Source: Streptomyces sp. NRRL S-646 (lineage in GTDB: Bacteria > Actinomycetota > Actinomycetes > Streptomycetales > Streptomycetaceae). From it: DNA of 64,000 bases. Position numbers and translations under genes: made by a program. The DNA lies in contig NZ_JODC01000026.1 in assembly GCF_000720765.1 (NCBI RefSeq), positions 1-64,000 on the forward strand. Reading direction: 5' to 3'. Positions 55,438-63,135 of the stretch are shown piece after piece (positions within the stretch are counted from its first letter, which is position 1; each line of letters opens with the position of its first letter). The notes under the pieces are model-generated. The model was given only the letters and a program-made list of their open reading frames with translations, searched no databases and was not told the origin of the DNA.

Positions 55438-56430
55438 TCAGTAATGAACACGCCGGTCCTCCTGTGTGGCCCGGTAACGGACGTTCCACAGGTTGCGGCG
55501 GATGTAGGTGCGTTGGAGCCAGCGGTCGCGGCCGTCGTGGCGGGCCCGGAAGGTGGAGCGCGCGTGGACGCCCTTGCGGTTGTTGATCAGCAGGGCCTGG
55601 CCCGGTTCCAGCCGTACGGTGTGGGCGACGGACCGGCAGGCGTCCTGCAACGCGTCGAGGGCGGTGCCGGCTCCGCGGGTGAGCGGGCGGGTGCCGTTGG
55701 CGGAGACGGTGATCTCCGGGAAGCGGGCGGCGCCGCTGAGGATGGGCACCGGTTCGGACAGCACCTCCTCCCCCACGCTGGTGGTGTAGCTGCCGGGTGC
55801 GTTGAGTCGGTAGAGCGGGCTGCGCAGCGTCTCGACCAGAGGGTCCGGCAGGTGCCGGCACAGGTCGCGGGCGTCGGCGTAGTACGTGAAGGCGTCGTTG
55901 CCCGCCGCGCCGCGCAGGCAGTTGAGGACGAGGAAGTCCGGGTTGGCGACGTCGTAGCGGCCGGTGGTGTCGTAGGTGATGTCGCTGTGGAAGTTGAGGA
56001 AGACCGCGGAGCCCTGGTTGGTCTGGGCCCGCGCTCCCTCCCGGACCGGGACGACGTCGTGGACGAGCCGGCCGGCCTTCTCGGTGAGCACGCCGATCGG
56101 CTCGCCCAGCAGTCCGGTCAGGCCGAGCAGCACGCCTTCGGCGACGAAGCTGTTCTTGGCGGCGGACGGTTCGCCGTCGACCGGGGTGGGCGGCAGTTCT
56201 GCGTCCAGTGGCAGGTTGCGTACGAGCATCACGCCCGGGGAGTCGTTGTGCCGGCCGAAGTCCATGATCTGCTGCAGGAGTTCGGTGGGCAGGGCGGCGA
56301 AGATGCGGTGGTAGCGGGTCAGCGCCCGGTCGACGTCCGCGGTCGGGTCGGGCAGCAGACACAGCTCCGCACCGATGGTGTCGCGCACCCGGTCGGGCAG
56401 TTCGAGGTCGGCGAAGGTCAAGGCGGTCAC
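55438..56430 (-). CDS. Fe(II)/2-oxoglutarate-dependent oxygenase, clavaminate-synthase/TauD type
   Basis: 330 residues. The iron triad is His and Asp in LNFHSDITYDTT near residue 150 and a distal His in LLINNRKGVHARSTFRAR near residue 283; the Arg of the last block would bind 2-oxoglutarate. Relatives hydroxylate the beta or gamma carbon of free or carrier-bound amino acids (AsnO and VioC types), so hydroxylation of an unusual amino acid is likely. GTG 56430 overlaps the aspartate kinase stop. Confidence 0.87.
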   Translation of the reverse strand: MTALTFADLELPDRVRDTIGAELCLLPDPTADVDRALTRYHRIFAALPTELLQQIMDFGRHNDSPGVMLVRNLPLDAELPPTPVDGEPSAAKNSFVAEGVLLGLTGLLGEPIGVLTEKAGRLVHDVVPVREGARAQTNQGSAVFLNFHSDITYDTTGRYDVANPDFLVLNCLRGAAGNDAFTYYADARDLCRHLPDPLVETLRSPLYRLNAPGSYTTSVGEEVLSEPVPILSGAARFPEITVSANGTRPLTRGAGTALDALQDACRSVAHTVRLEPGQALLINNRKGVHARSTFRARHDGRDRWLQRTYIRRNLWNVRYRATQEDRRVHY

Positions 56431-57530
56431 ACTCCGGCGAGGTGGGGCTGCGGTACGGGTTCCATGACGGGCAGGTCGATCCGGTCGTGCAGGCGCTGGG
56501 CGACGTGCAGGGCGTCCTCGCCGCTCTCCGCGATGTGCGTGGTGACCTTGGAGCCGCGGATCTCGGCGACCGGGACACCGACGTAGGTGCCGGGTTTGAG
56601 GTTCTGGCGGCGCTGCACGGCCTCCAGGTCGACGAAGCCGCCGACGACGGCGACCCACGGTTTCTCGGTCAGCCGCACGGTGTCGATGCCGGCCGCGTGG
56701 AAGACGCCGTGCGCCAGGTCGGCGCAGTCGTCGGAGTCGTAACCGAGCACCACGGAGCGCTGGTTGAAGACGATCGCCGCCATCTGGTCGCCCTCCCGGC
56801 TGATGGTCGTGCCGCGCGAGAACGGCGCCCGGTTGTAGCGGCAGACGATCTCGATGCCGTGCCGCAGGGCGAGCTGCACGGCCCGGCGGTGCAGCACCTT
56901 GGCGCCGTACAGGGACATCAGGGCGGCCATGTTGAAGGAGACCGTCGGCAGCAGCCGTGCGCCGCGGACCAGGTGCGGGTCCGAGGTGTAGATGCCGTCG
57001 ACGTCGGAGTGGATCTCGCAGGCGGTGCCGCCGAGGGCGCGGGCGACGGCGATCGCCGACAGGTCGGAGCTGTTCTTGCCGAGCCAGGTGGGCCGCCCCT
57101 GTGCGTCGATCGCCTGTCCGCCGGGGACGACGACGACCTCGTACTCGGAGAGCGTCCGGTCGAGCGGCCCCGGGTCGGTCTCGATCACCCGGGCCCACAG
57201 GAAGGACGAGTTGGTGACCAGGCCGATCTGGTGGCCGGCGAGCACGGTGGCGGTGCGGCCCCTGCGGTGCAGGGCGGTGGCGAGCAGATGGGCGCTGATC
57301 AGGTCGGCGGTGGCGAGCATGCCGGCCGGGGTGGCGTCCTCGGGGTGGGCGTTGACCTCGTGCAGCCGGCCCCGCAACTGCTCGGTCTCCCCCTGCATGG
57401 CGCTCACCACGACGGCCAGCCGGCGGCCCTCGCGCTCCAGCCTGGCTTCGAGGCCGGCCGCGAGCCTGTCGTAGGCGGCATGGGTACGGAAGGTGGAGCC
57501 GCCGAACTTCAGAATGGCAGCGTCGGTCAC
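56427..57530 (-). CDS. Aspartate kinase, cluster-specific
   Basis: 367 residues, shorter than housekeeping aspartokinases. The kinase motif AILKFGGSTFRTH is at the start, VVVPGGQAIDAQGRPTWLGK near residue 150 and the Asp-binding SDVDGIYTSDPHLV near residue 190. A reduced regulatory region follows, suggesting changed feedback control or a substrate such as 3-methylaspartate. It phosphorylates the beta/gamma-carboxyl in step with the coupled semialdehyde dehydrogenase. GTGA overlaps at both ends. Confidence 0.85.
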   Translation of the reverse strand: MTDAAILKFGGSTFRTHAAYDRLAAGLEARLEREGRRLAVVVSAMQGETEQLRGRLHEVNAHPEDATPAGMLATADLISAHLLATALHRRGRTATVLAGHQIGLVTNSSFLWARVIETDPGPLDRTLSEYEVVVVPGGQAIDAQGRPTWLGKNSSDLSAIAVARALGGTACEIHSDVDGIYTSDPHLVRGARLLPTVSFNMAALMSLYGAKVLHRRAVQLALRHGIEIVCRYNRAPFSRGTTISREGDQMAAIVFNQRSVVLGYDSDDCADLAHGVFHAAGIDTVRLTEKPWVAVVGGFVDLEAVQRRQNLKPGTYVGVPVAEIRGSKVTTHIAESGEDALHVAQRLHDRIDLPVMEPVPQPHLAGV

Positions 57531-58570
57531 AGCAACCCCCGGTCGAGAACGGTCTCGGCGATCTGTACGGCGTTCAGGGCGGCCCCGATGCGCAGGTTGT
57601 CGGCGACCAGCCAGAGCCAGAAGCCGCGCGGGTTGTGCGGGGCGACCCGGACCCGGCCGACGTGGACGTGGTCCGGGTTGCCCGCGGTCAGCGGGGTCGG
57701 GAAGCGGCCCGGGGTCTCCTGGTCGTGGACGGTGACCTCGGGCAGGGCGGCAAGCCGGCCGATCAGCTCGGTGCGGTCGACGGGGGCCGCGGCCTCCACC
57801 CACACCGCCTCGGAGTGCGAGTTGACGACCGGGACGCGGACGCAGGTGGTGGTGACGTCGAGGTGCGGCAGGCCGAGGATCTTGCGGGACTCCTGGAGCA
57901 TCTTCTGCTCCTCCATGGTGAATCCCGTGTCCAGGAGCCGGTCGATGAACGGCACGACGTTGAAGGCGAGCGGGGCGGTGAAGCGTTCCGCGGGCAGATC
58001 GGCGTCGGGGTCGTGCAGGGCGAGTTCGCTGCCCTCCTGGAGTTCCTCGATGCCGTGCTGGCCCTGGCCGGAGGCCGCCTGGTAGGTGCTGACGACCACC
58101 TGCCGTATCCCCCACCGCTGCTCGACCGTCTGCAGCAGCCGCACCAGTGGGATGGTCGAGCAGTTGGGGTTGGCGATGATGCCGCTCGCCGGGCGGCCGG
58201 TGAGGACGTCCGCGTTGACCTGCGGGACGACCAGCGGGGTGTCCGGGTCCATGCGGAAGGCGTTGGTGTTGTCGATGACCAGCGCGCCCTGCGCGGCGGC
58301 CGGCCGGGCCCACTTCTGGCTGACGGACGTACCGGCGGAGAAGAACGCGATGTCGACGTCGGAGAAGTCGAAGCCGTCCAGGTCCTCCACCGTGCAGGTA
58401 CGGCCGTCGACCTCCAGCTGCCGTCCCGCCGAACGCGCGGACGCGGCGAGGCGTACGCCCTTGTGGCGCAGGCCCCGTGTCTCGATCAGCTCGATGAGGG
58501 TGTGGCCGACCGCTCCGGTCGCGCCGACGAGGGCGATGCTCGGCGCCTTGCTGTCGCTGACGAAGGTCAT
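57527..58570 (-). CDS. asd: Aspartate-semialdehyde dehydrogenase, cluster-specific
   Basis: 347 residues. The NADP Rossmann motif SIALVGATGAVGHTLIELIE is near residue 12, the active-site Cys is in IIANPNCSTIPLVRLLQ near residue 132, and the His region is RVPVVNSHSEAVWVE near residue 240. It reduces aspartyl phosphate (or a methylated analogue) to the semialdehyde. ATG 58570 overlaps the exporter stop (ATGA) and the end overlaps the kinase start, so the two activities are produced together. Confidence 0.9.
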   Translation of the reverse strand: MTFVSDSKAPSIALVGATGAVGHTLIELIETRGLRHKGVRLAASARSAGRQLEVDGRTCTVEDLDGFDFSDVDIAFFSAGTSVSQKWARPAAAQGALVIDNTNAFRMDPDTPLVVPQVNADVLTGRPASGIIANPNCSTIPLVRLLQTVEQRWGIRQVVVSTYQAASGQGQHGIEELQEGSELALHDPDADLPAERFTAPLAFNVVPFIDRLLDTGFTMEEQKMLQESRKILGLPHLDVTTTCVRVPVVNSHSEAVWVEAAAPVDRTELIGRLAALPEVTVHDQETPGRFPTPLTAGNPDHVHVGRVRVAPHNPRGFWLWLVADNLRIGAALNAVQIAETVLDRGLL

Positions 58571-59523
58571 CGGGGTTCTCCGATCCGGGTGAGCGCGGGT
58601 GCCGCCGCCTTGTCCCCGTGCGTACGGCGGCCCCCGGACGGCAGCAGCCGCCAGCCGAGGTTCACGCCGAGGCCCGCCAGGACGATCAGCGGGACGCCCA
58701 GGGCCTGCAGGAGCGTGATGTGGTGCCCGTACACGGTGAAGTCGGCGAGGATGGCCACCGCCGGGTAGACGAAGGACAGGACCGCGATCTTCGCGGTGGG
58801 CAGCTTCTGGTACGAGGCGTACAGCAGGATGTACATCAGGCAGGTGTGGATCACGCCGAGTCCGACCAGCCAGGCCCAGTCGGCACCCAGACCGGCGGTC
58901 CTGCCGAGCGACGTGAACGGCAGCAGCAGCGGGATGCCGACCAGCACCTGGGTGAGGGCGGTGAGTTCGGGGCGTACGGACTTCAGATGCTTGGCGATGA
59001 CGGTGGCGAAGGCGTACAGCAGGGCGGCGAGCAGGGCCTGGCCGACGCCCAGGAAGTAGGCGTCGCCCTTCTTGCCGTCGGCCGAGGTGAGGTCGGCGAC
59101 CAGGAGCACGCCGAGGAAGGCGAGCACGATCCAGCCGGCCTGGTGGCGGTTGAGCTTCTCCTTGAAGAGGACGAGCCCGAGGATCACGACGTAGAACGGC
59201 TGGGTGTGGTAGACGACGGTCGCCACCGAGATCGACGTCTTGGTGTAACTGCTGAACAGCAGCACCCAGTTGAAGACGATGCACACGCCGCCGAGGACCG
59301 CGAGGGCGAAGGTGCGGCGGGTGAAGTTGTGGTTCCTGAACAGGCCGCGGGCCAGGCAGTACGCGGCGAGGGCGACGGCGCCGAAGACGCAGCGGAAGAA
59401 GACCACGTTGAAGCTGGGCTGGCCGGACTCGACGACGAAGACGCCGAGGGTGCCCGACAGGACCATGGCCGCGGTGAGTTCGACGGCTCCTCTGGTCTGC
59501 TGCTGACGGCTGGGGGTGCTCAC
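58567..59523 (-). CDS. EamA/DMT-family transporter
   Basis: 318 residues with ten predicted helices in two EamA repeats (RGAVELTAAMVLSGTLGVFV; GVGQALLAALLYAFATVIAK). It resembles amino-acid and metabolite exporters such as RhaT/YdcZ-type DMT proteins. It probably exports or gives resistance to the amino-acid product. GTG 59523 has GAGG upstream; its end is coupled to the dehydrogenase gene. Confidence 0.87.
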   Translation of the reverse strand: MSTPSRQQQTRGAVELTAAMVLSGTLGVFVVESGQPSFNVVFFRCVFGAVALAAYCLARGLFRNHNFTRRTFALAVLGGVCIVFNWVLLFSSYTKTSISVATVVYHTQPFYVVILGLVLFKEKLNRHQAGWIVLAFLGVLLVADLTSADGKKGDAYFLGVGQALLAALLYAFATVIAKHLKSVRPELTALTQVLVGIPLLLPFTSLGRTAGLGADWAWLVGLGVIHTCLMYILLYASYQKLPTAKIAVLSFVYPAVAILADFTVYGHHITLLQALGVPLIVLAGLGVNLGWRLLPSGGRRTHGDKAAAPALTRIGEPR

Positions 59524-59566
59524 AGTCGGTACCTCTTCTCCGGGGTTCTCCGGGTGGATCCGCGTC

Positions 59567-60511
59567 TCAGTGCAGGGGCACGGCGTAGTGCAGACCGCCT
59601 CTGGTCCACAGCTCGTTGGGGCCGCGCGGCACGTCGAGGCCCGAGGCGCGGCCCAGGTTGCGTTCGTACAGGTCGGCGTAGCTGCCCACGGCGTCGAGGA
59701 CGCGGGCCGCCCACCGCTCGTCGAGGCCGGCGGCGGGGCCGTGACGTCCGGCCTGGCGGGCGACGGCCTCGCGGCCCGCGGCGCCCGTGCGATGGCTCTC
59801 GTACTCGGCGGCGAACAGCAGTTGCAGCACCCAGCGGCAGATCCGGAACCATCCGGGGTCGTCGTCGCGCACCACGGCGGCCATGGGCTCGCGGGAGATC
59901 TCGGCGGGCAGGATCCGGTGCGCCTCAGGGTCGGGCAGCGTACGCCTCGCGCCCGCGAGGGCCACCTTGTCGAGGACGTACGCGGCGCACTCGCCGGAGG
60001 CGTAGGCATGCAGCGCCGCGGCGGGGCTGTCGAAGGTGACCGGTTCGACGGCGAGGCCCCGCGGCCGGTACCAGGCGGTCAGGTTGGCCGGGGAAGTGGA
60101 CCCGGCGTGCACGGCGAGGCGACGGCCCGCAAGGTGGGCAGGGTCGTCGACACCCGAATCCGAGGGAACGAGGAAACCCTCCCCGTCGTAGCAGGTGACC
60201 CCGGCGAAGAGCAGCCCGTGCGCGGCCTCGCGGCCCATGGTCCAGCTGACGTTGCAGACCGTCAGATCGGCGGCGCCGTCGGCGAGTCGGCTGAGCCGGG
60301 CGGCGGATCCTGCCGGGCACCAGTCGACGGCTTCGGGGTCGTCCAGTACGGCGGCGGCGACCGCGCGGGCGATGTCCGCGTCCAGACCGGTCCATCGGCC
60401 GTCGGCGGCGCACAACGAGAGCCCCGGCTGCCCCTGGGAGACCAGGGCACGCACGGCACCGTGCGCACGGACGGCGGCCAGAGTGCCGGCGAGGGCCGTA
60501 CGGGCGGTCAT
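59567..60511 (-). CDS. Family 3 solute-binding-fold protein lacking a signal peptide
   Basis: 314 residues with the amino-acid-type periplasmic-binding fold (WTGLDADIARAVAAAVLDDP, ADLTVCNVSWTMGREAAHGL, RRLAVHAGSTSPANLTAWYR, LPAEISREPMAAVVRDDDPG). It starts MTARTALAGTLAAVRAHGAV with neither a lipobox nor a secretion signal. It would therefore stay in the cytoplasm, unless the real start is elsewhere. Cytoplasmic SBP-fold proteins can be dehydratase-like enzymes or sensors. ATG 60511 overlaps the stop of the repeat ORF (ATGA). Confidence 0.75.
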   Translation of the reverse strand: MTARTALAGTLAAVRAHGAVRALVSQGQPGLSLCAADGRWTGLDADIARAVAAAVLDDPEAVDWCPAGSAARLSRLADGAADLTVCNVSWTMGREAAHGLLFAGVTCYDGEGFLVPSDSGVDDPAHLAGRRLAVHAGSTSPANLTAWYRPRGLAVEPVTFDSPAAALHAYASGECAAYVLDKVALAGARRTLPDPEAHRILPAEISREPMAAVVRDDDPGWFRICRWVLQLLFAAEYESHRTGAAGREAVARQAGRHGPAAGLDERWAARVLDAVGSYADLYERNLGRASGLDVPRGPNELWTRGGLHYAVPLH

Positions 60512-61062
60512 GCCGCGCTCCGCGGCACACGGACGTAACGGTGCTCCATACGGACCGACCCCGCCGACGGCCGATCGGCCCCCGGCACGGCCGTACACAC
60601 CGCACCGACGAGACCGGACCAACCAACAGAGGCACGGGCGCCGAGCCCGGCCAGGGGGGCGGCGACCGCCGTGCGGGCCCTCATGCCACGCTCCCCAACA
60701 ACGAACCGACCACGGTCCTCACGGTCGTAACACCGCTCCCTGCAGGCCAACCCCACCGACCACCGGCCGGTCCCCGGCACGAGCGTGCACACCGCACCGG
60801 CCAAGCGCACACAGGGACCGAACCGGCCGCCGAGCGCGGTCAGAGGGGTGGCGAGCACCGTGCGGGGCCTCATGCCGCGCTCCCCAACAGCGAACCGACC
60901 AAGGTCCTCACGGTCGTCACACCACTCCCTGCAAGCCAACCCCACCGACCACCGGCCGGTCCCCGGCACGAGCGTGCACACCGCACCGGCCAAGCGCACA
61001 CAGGGACCGGACCAGCCGCCGAGCGCGGTCAGAGGGGTGGCGAGCACCGTGCGGGGCCTCAT
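60508..61062 (-). CDS. Repeat-generated ORF between glmE and the solute-binding-fold gene
   Basis: A 184-codon open frame made of two 63-codon repeats plus a third shorter, diverged unit. Each unit opens like the next gene (M-x-x-RT-x-LA) and ends with a frame-shifted copy of the glmE C-terminus (YDREDxGRFxVGERG). Start ATG 61062 overlaps the glmE stop and its stop overlaps the next ATG, both ATGA. It may be expressed by coupling, but it looks like an accident of tandem duplication. No known domain is present. Confidence 0.4.
   Translation of the reverse strand: MRPRTVLATPLTALGGWSGPCVRLAGAVCTLVPGTGRWSVGLACREWCDDREDLGRFAVGERGMRPRTVLATPLTALGGRFGPCVRLAGAVCTLVPGTGRWSVGLACRERCYDREDRGRFVVGERGMRARTAVAAPLAGLGARASVGWSGLVGAVCTAVPGADRPSAGSVRMEHRYVRVPRSAA
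60509..61059. repeat. Tandem repeat, 189-bp units
   Basis: Units 60682-60870 and 60871-61059 are both 189 bp and differ at only about ten positions. A third, more diverged unit covers 60509-60681 (173 bp). The boundary word CATGCCGCGCTCC occurs at 60509, 60871 and 61060, with CATGCCACGCTCC at 60682. The units copy the junction of glmE 3' end and next-gene 5' end. Confidence 0.85.
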
Positions 61063-62336
61063 GCCGCGCTCCGTAGCAGCGAGCCGACCAGGTCCTCGCG
61101 GTCGTAGCGGCGTTCGTTGTAGGCGAGCATGGTGGTCAGGCGGTCGGCCGTGAGGGGGGACGTGCATGCGGTGTCCGTGTCGCGGACCGTGACCGGCATG
61201 CCGCCCGCCTTCGACCAGCTGAGCATGCCCTGCTCGTCGATGACGGCTCGGGCGGCGCCCGCGTTGTCGCGGTGCAGGCAGAACGGCACGTCGAGGACGC
61301 CGCGGGCGAAGGCGGTGACCAGGGCGGAGCCGACGGTGCGGCCGAGTTCGAGGGTGGCGTGGATCAGGGTGCGGGCCTCGGTCAGGAGGCCTGTGTCCGT
61401 GGGCGGGGGGCACTTGGTGACCGCGCAGTCGGCGGCGGCCTGCCGGGCGACGGCGTCGGCGAACTCCAGCGCCTCGGCGTTCTCCTCGATCGCGGGGATA
61501 CGGCGGGCCTCGGCGGGCGTCTTGACGATCAGCCGCTCGGAGCCGCTGTGCACGGCGAGGCGGACGCTGTCCTCGACGAGGCGGTAGGAGCCGATGGGGG
61601 TGCGCGGGAAGACGCCCATGTAGGTGTAGAGGGTGACGTGCCAGTCGACGCCGGGAAGGTGCTCGGCCGCGAGGCGGCGCAGGGCGGCCAGGGCCTCCAG
61701 GTCCTGGCCCAGGTGCACCTGTTGGGCGTAGCTGAGGGAGATCGAGCGCAGCCCGTGCTCATGGAAGAACATCGCCTCCAGGACGCTGAGCGCGACCAGG
61801 AGGGAGGGCGGGCAGAGCTGGCCGAGCATGCAGCCGCCGAAGGTCTCCAGGTGCATGGGGTCGGGGGCGCCGGCGGCGAGTTCGCTGCAGCGGGCCCAGT
61901 TGTCGGTCGCCTCGGGGAGGGGGACACGCCCGTAGGGCAGGCAGTACGACACCGGTCCGCCCTCGGTGGCGTCGACGCCCGCGGCGACCATCGTGCGGAA
62001 CAGGTCGAGCGGCAGGGGCGAACCGTGCCGTACCTGGACCGGGAAGTCGGGACCCGAGACCTCGCGCAGCAGGTCGCGCACGGTCCCCGCGCCGTGGGCC
62101 AGCAGCGGGAAGCCGTTGAGCTCGGCTCCCTCGCGCAGGGCGCGGCGGGCGGAGGCGTGGTCGCCGACCCGGGTGTAGCTGTCGAGCGTGATGGTGCCGA
62201 CCGAGGTGGCCCGGCACTCCCGCACCGCGCTCAACCCGGCCCGCATCCGGGCGAGTTCACCGAAGCCCATACGGGGCTGCACGACCAGCTGCCCGGCCGC
62301 GGCCGCCGTCCGGACGAAGTCGGCGAACCGGGGCAT
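61059..62336 (-). CDS. glmE: Methylaspartate (glutamate) mutase, E subunit
   Basis: 425-residue catalytic barrel of the adenosylcobalamin-dependent mutase that converts L-glutamate and threo-3-methyl-L-aspartate. Family blocks are VVQPRMGFGELARMRAGLSA near residue 20, GTITLDSYTRVGD near residue 47, FPVQVRHGSPLPLDLFRTMV near residue 103 and FGGCMLGQLCPPSLLVALSV near residue 165. It starts at ATG 62336, sharing one base with the glmS stop (TGATG), so the subunits are made together. In Streptomyces such mutases feed 3-methylaspartate into specialised metabolites. Confidence 0.9.
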   Translation of the reverse strand: MPRFADFVRTAAAAGQLVVQPRMGFGELARMRAGLSAVRECRATSVGTITLDSYTRVGDHASARRALREGAELNGFPLLAHGAGTVRDLLREVSGPDFPVQVRHGSPLPLDLFRTMVAAGVDATEGGPVSYCLPYGRVPLPEATDNWARCSELAAGAPDPMHLETFGGCMLGQLCPPSLLVALSVLEAMFFHEHGLRSISLSYAQQVHLGQDLEALAALRRLAAEHLPGVDWHVTLYTYMGVFPRTPIGSYRLVEDSVRLAVHSGSERLIVKTPAEARRIPAIEENAEALEFADAVARQAAADCAVTKCPPPTDTGLLTEARTLIHATLELGRTVGSALVTAFARGVLDVPFCLHRDNAGAARAVIDEQGMLSWSKAGGMPVTVRDTDTACTSPLTADRLTTMLAYNERRYDREDLVGSLLRSAA

Positions 62337-62800
62337 CAGCGCGGCACCCCGGCGGTGAGGGGTTCGCGTACGGCTGTTGCCTGGGCCAGCCCGGCGAGGT
62401 AGTCGCCGAAGGCGGCCAGGGTGCGGCCGGCCGGCTGCTCCGACTCGTTGAAGACGGCGTCGAAGCCCGCGTCGAGCAGCCGTCGGCCCTCCTCTGCGTC
62501 CGCGCCCCGCACGCCGAGCTTGCCTCCGATGACGACCGGCAGGGCGGCCAGTTCGGGATCGCGGCGCAGGGCGCGGATCAGGCGCAGGCCGTCGAGGTGG
62601 CCGTGGCCGTTGACGGTGCTCAGCACCAGGAGATCGGGGCGGTCGGCGCCGCGGCAGGCGTCCATGACGGTCCCGTCCGGCGGGCACACTCCGAGATTGG
62701 TCACCTCGTGCCCGGACTCCTCCAGCAGCAGCTGCAGATAGACCAGATTCCACATGTGCGCGTCGGAAGAAACGCTGGAAACGACGATACGGAGAGACAT
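62336..62800 (-). CDS. glmS: Methylaspartate mutase, cobalamin-binding S subunit
   Basis: 154-residue flavodoxin-like B12-binding domain: RIVVSSVSSDAHMWNLVYLQ at the start, LGVCPPDGTVMDA and VVIGGKLGVRG near residue 95. The cobalt-ligand motif DxHxxG reads DAHMWN, so the key His is kept while the Gly is Asn. ATG 62800 is chosen on weak grounds; ATG 62806 and GTG 62809 are alternatives. It is coupled to glmE. Confidence 0.87.
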   Translation of the reverse strand: MSLRIVVSSVSSDAHMWNLVYLQLLLEESGHEVTNLGVCPPDGTVMDACRGADRPDLLVLSTVNGHGHLDGLRLIRALRRDPELAALPVVIGGKLGVRGADAEEGRRLLDAGFDAVFNESEQPAGRTLAAFGDYLAGLAQATAVREPLTAGVPR

Positions 62801-62886
62801 ACCCATCACTCTTGGATTCGCCCGGGCGAATGTACAGAAGCCGCCGAACGGATTCCCCGGAACCGGAGATCAGGAATTTCCATACG

Positions 62887-63108
62887 TCAGGTGTCCGGGG
62901 TGTCCACGGCGCCGAGCAGACCGAGCCGGGCGGCGGCCGCGCCCAGCTGGAAACGGGTCACCACCCCGAGTTTCGCGCACATTCCGGCCAGATAGCGGCG
63001 CAGTGTGCGGGTGGAGACGCCGAGGCTGCGGGAAATGGACTCGTCGGATCTGCCGCATTCCAATTGCCGCAGTATGGCCACTTCGATGTCGCAGATGTCG
63101 CCGAACAT
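62887..63108 (-). CDS. Stand-alone LuxR-type HTH protein
   Basis: 73 residues, essentially one HTH: ILRQLECGRSDESISRSLGV and STRTLRRYLAGMCAKLGVVT. Its HTH is close to that of the regulator at 54294-55325 (shared RT-x-RR ... G-x-V-x-RFQ pattern), which suggests related targets or descent. GGAGG lies 6 bp before ATG 63108. No sensor domain is present, so activity may be set by its level or by dimerisation. Confidence 0.82.
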   Translation of the reverse strand: MFGDICDIEVAILRQLECGRSDESISRSLGVSTRTLRRYLAGMCAKLGVVTRFQLGAAAARLGLLGAVDTPDT

Positions 63109-63135
63109 GTCGGCCTCCGGGATTGCTACGGATCG

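Noticed and set aside
60541..61107. Plus-strand ORF with PHRPPAGPRHERAHRTG-like repeats
   Set aside because: The apparent protein repeats only reflect the 189-bp DNA tandem repeat; there is no ribosome site or family similarity.
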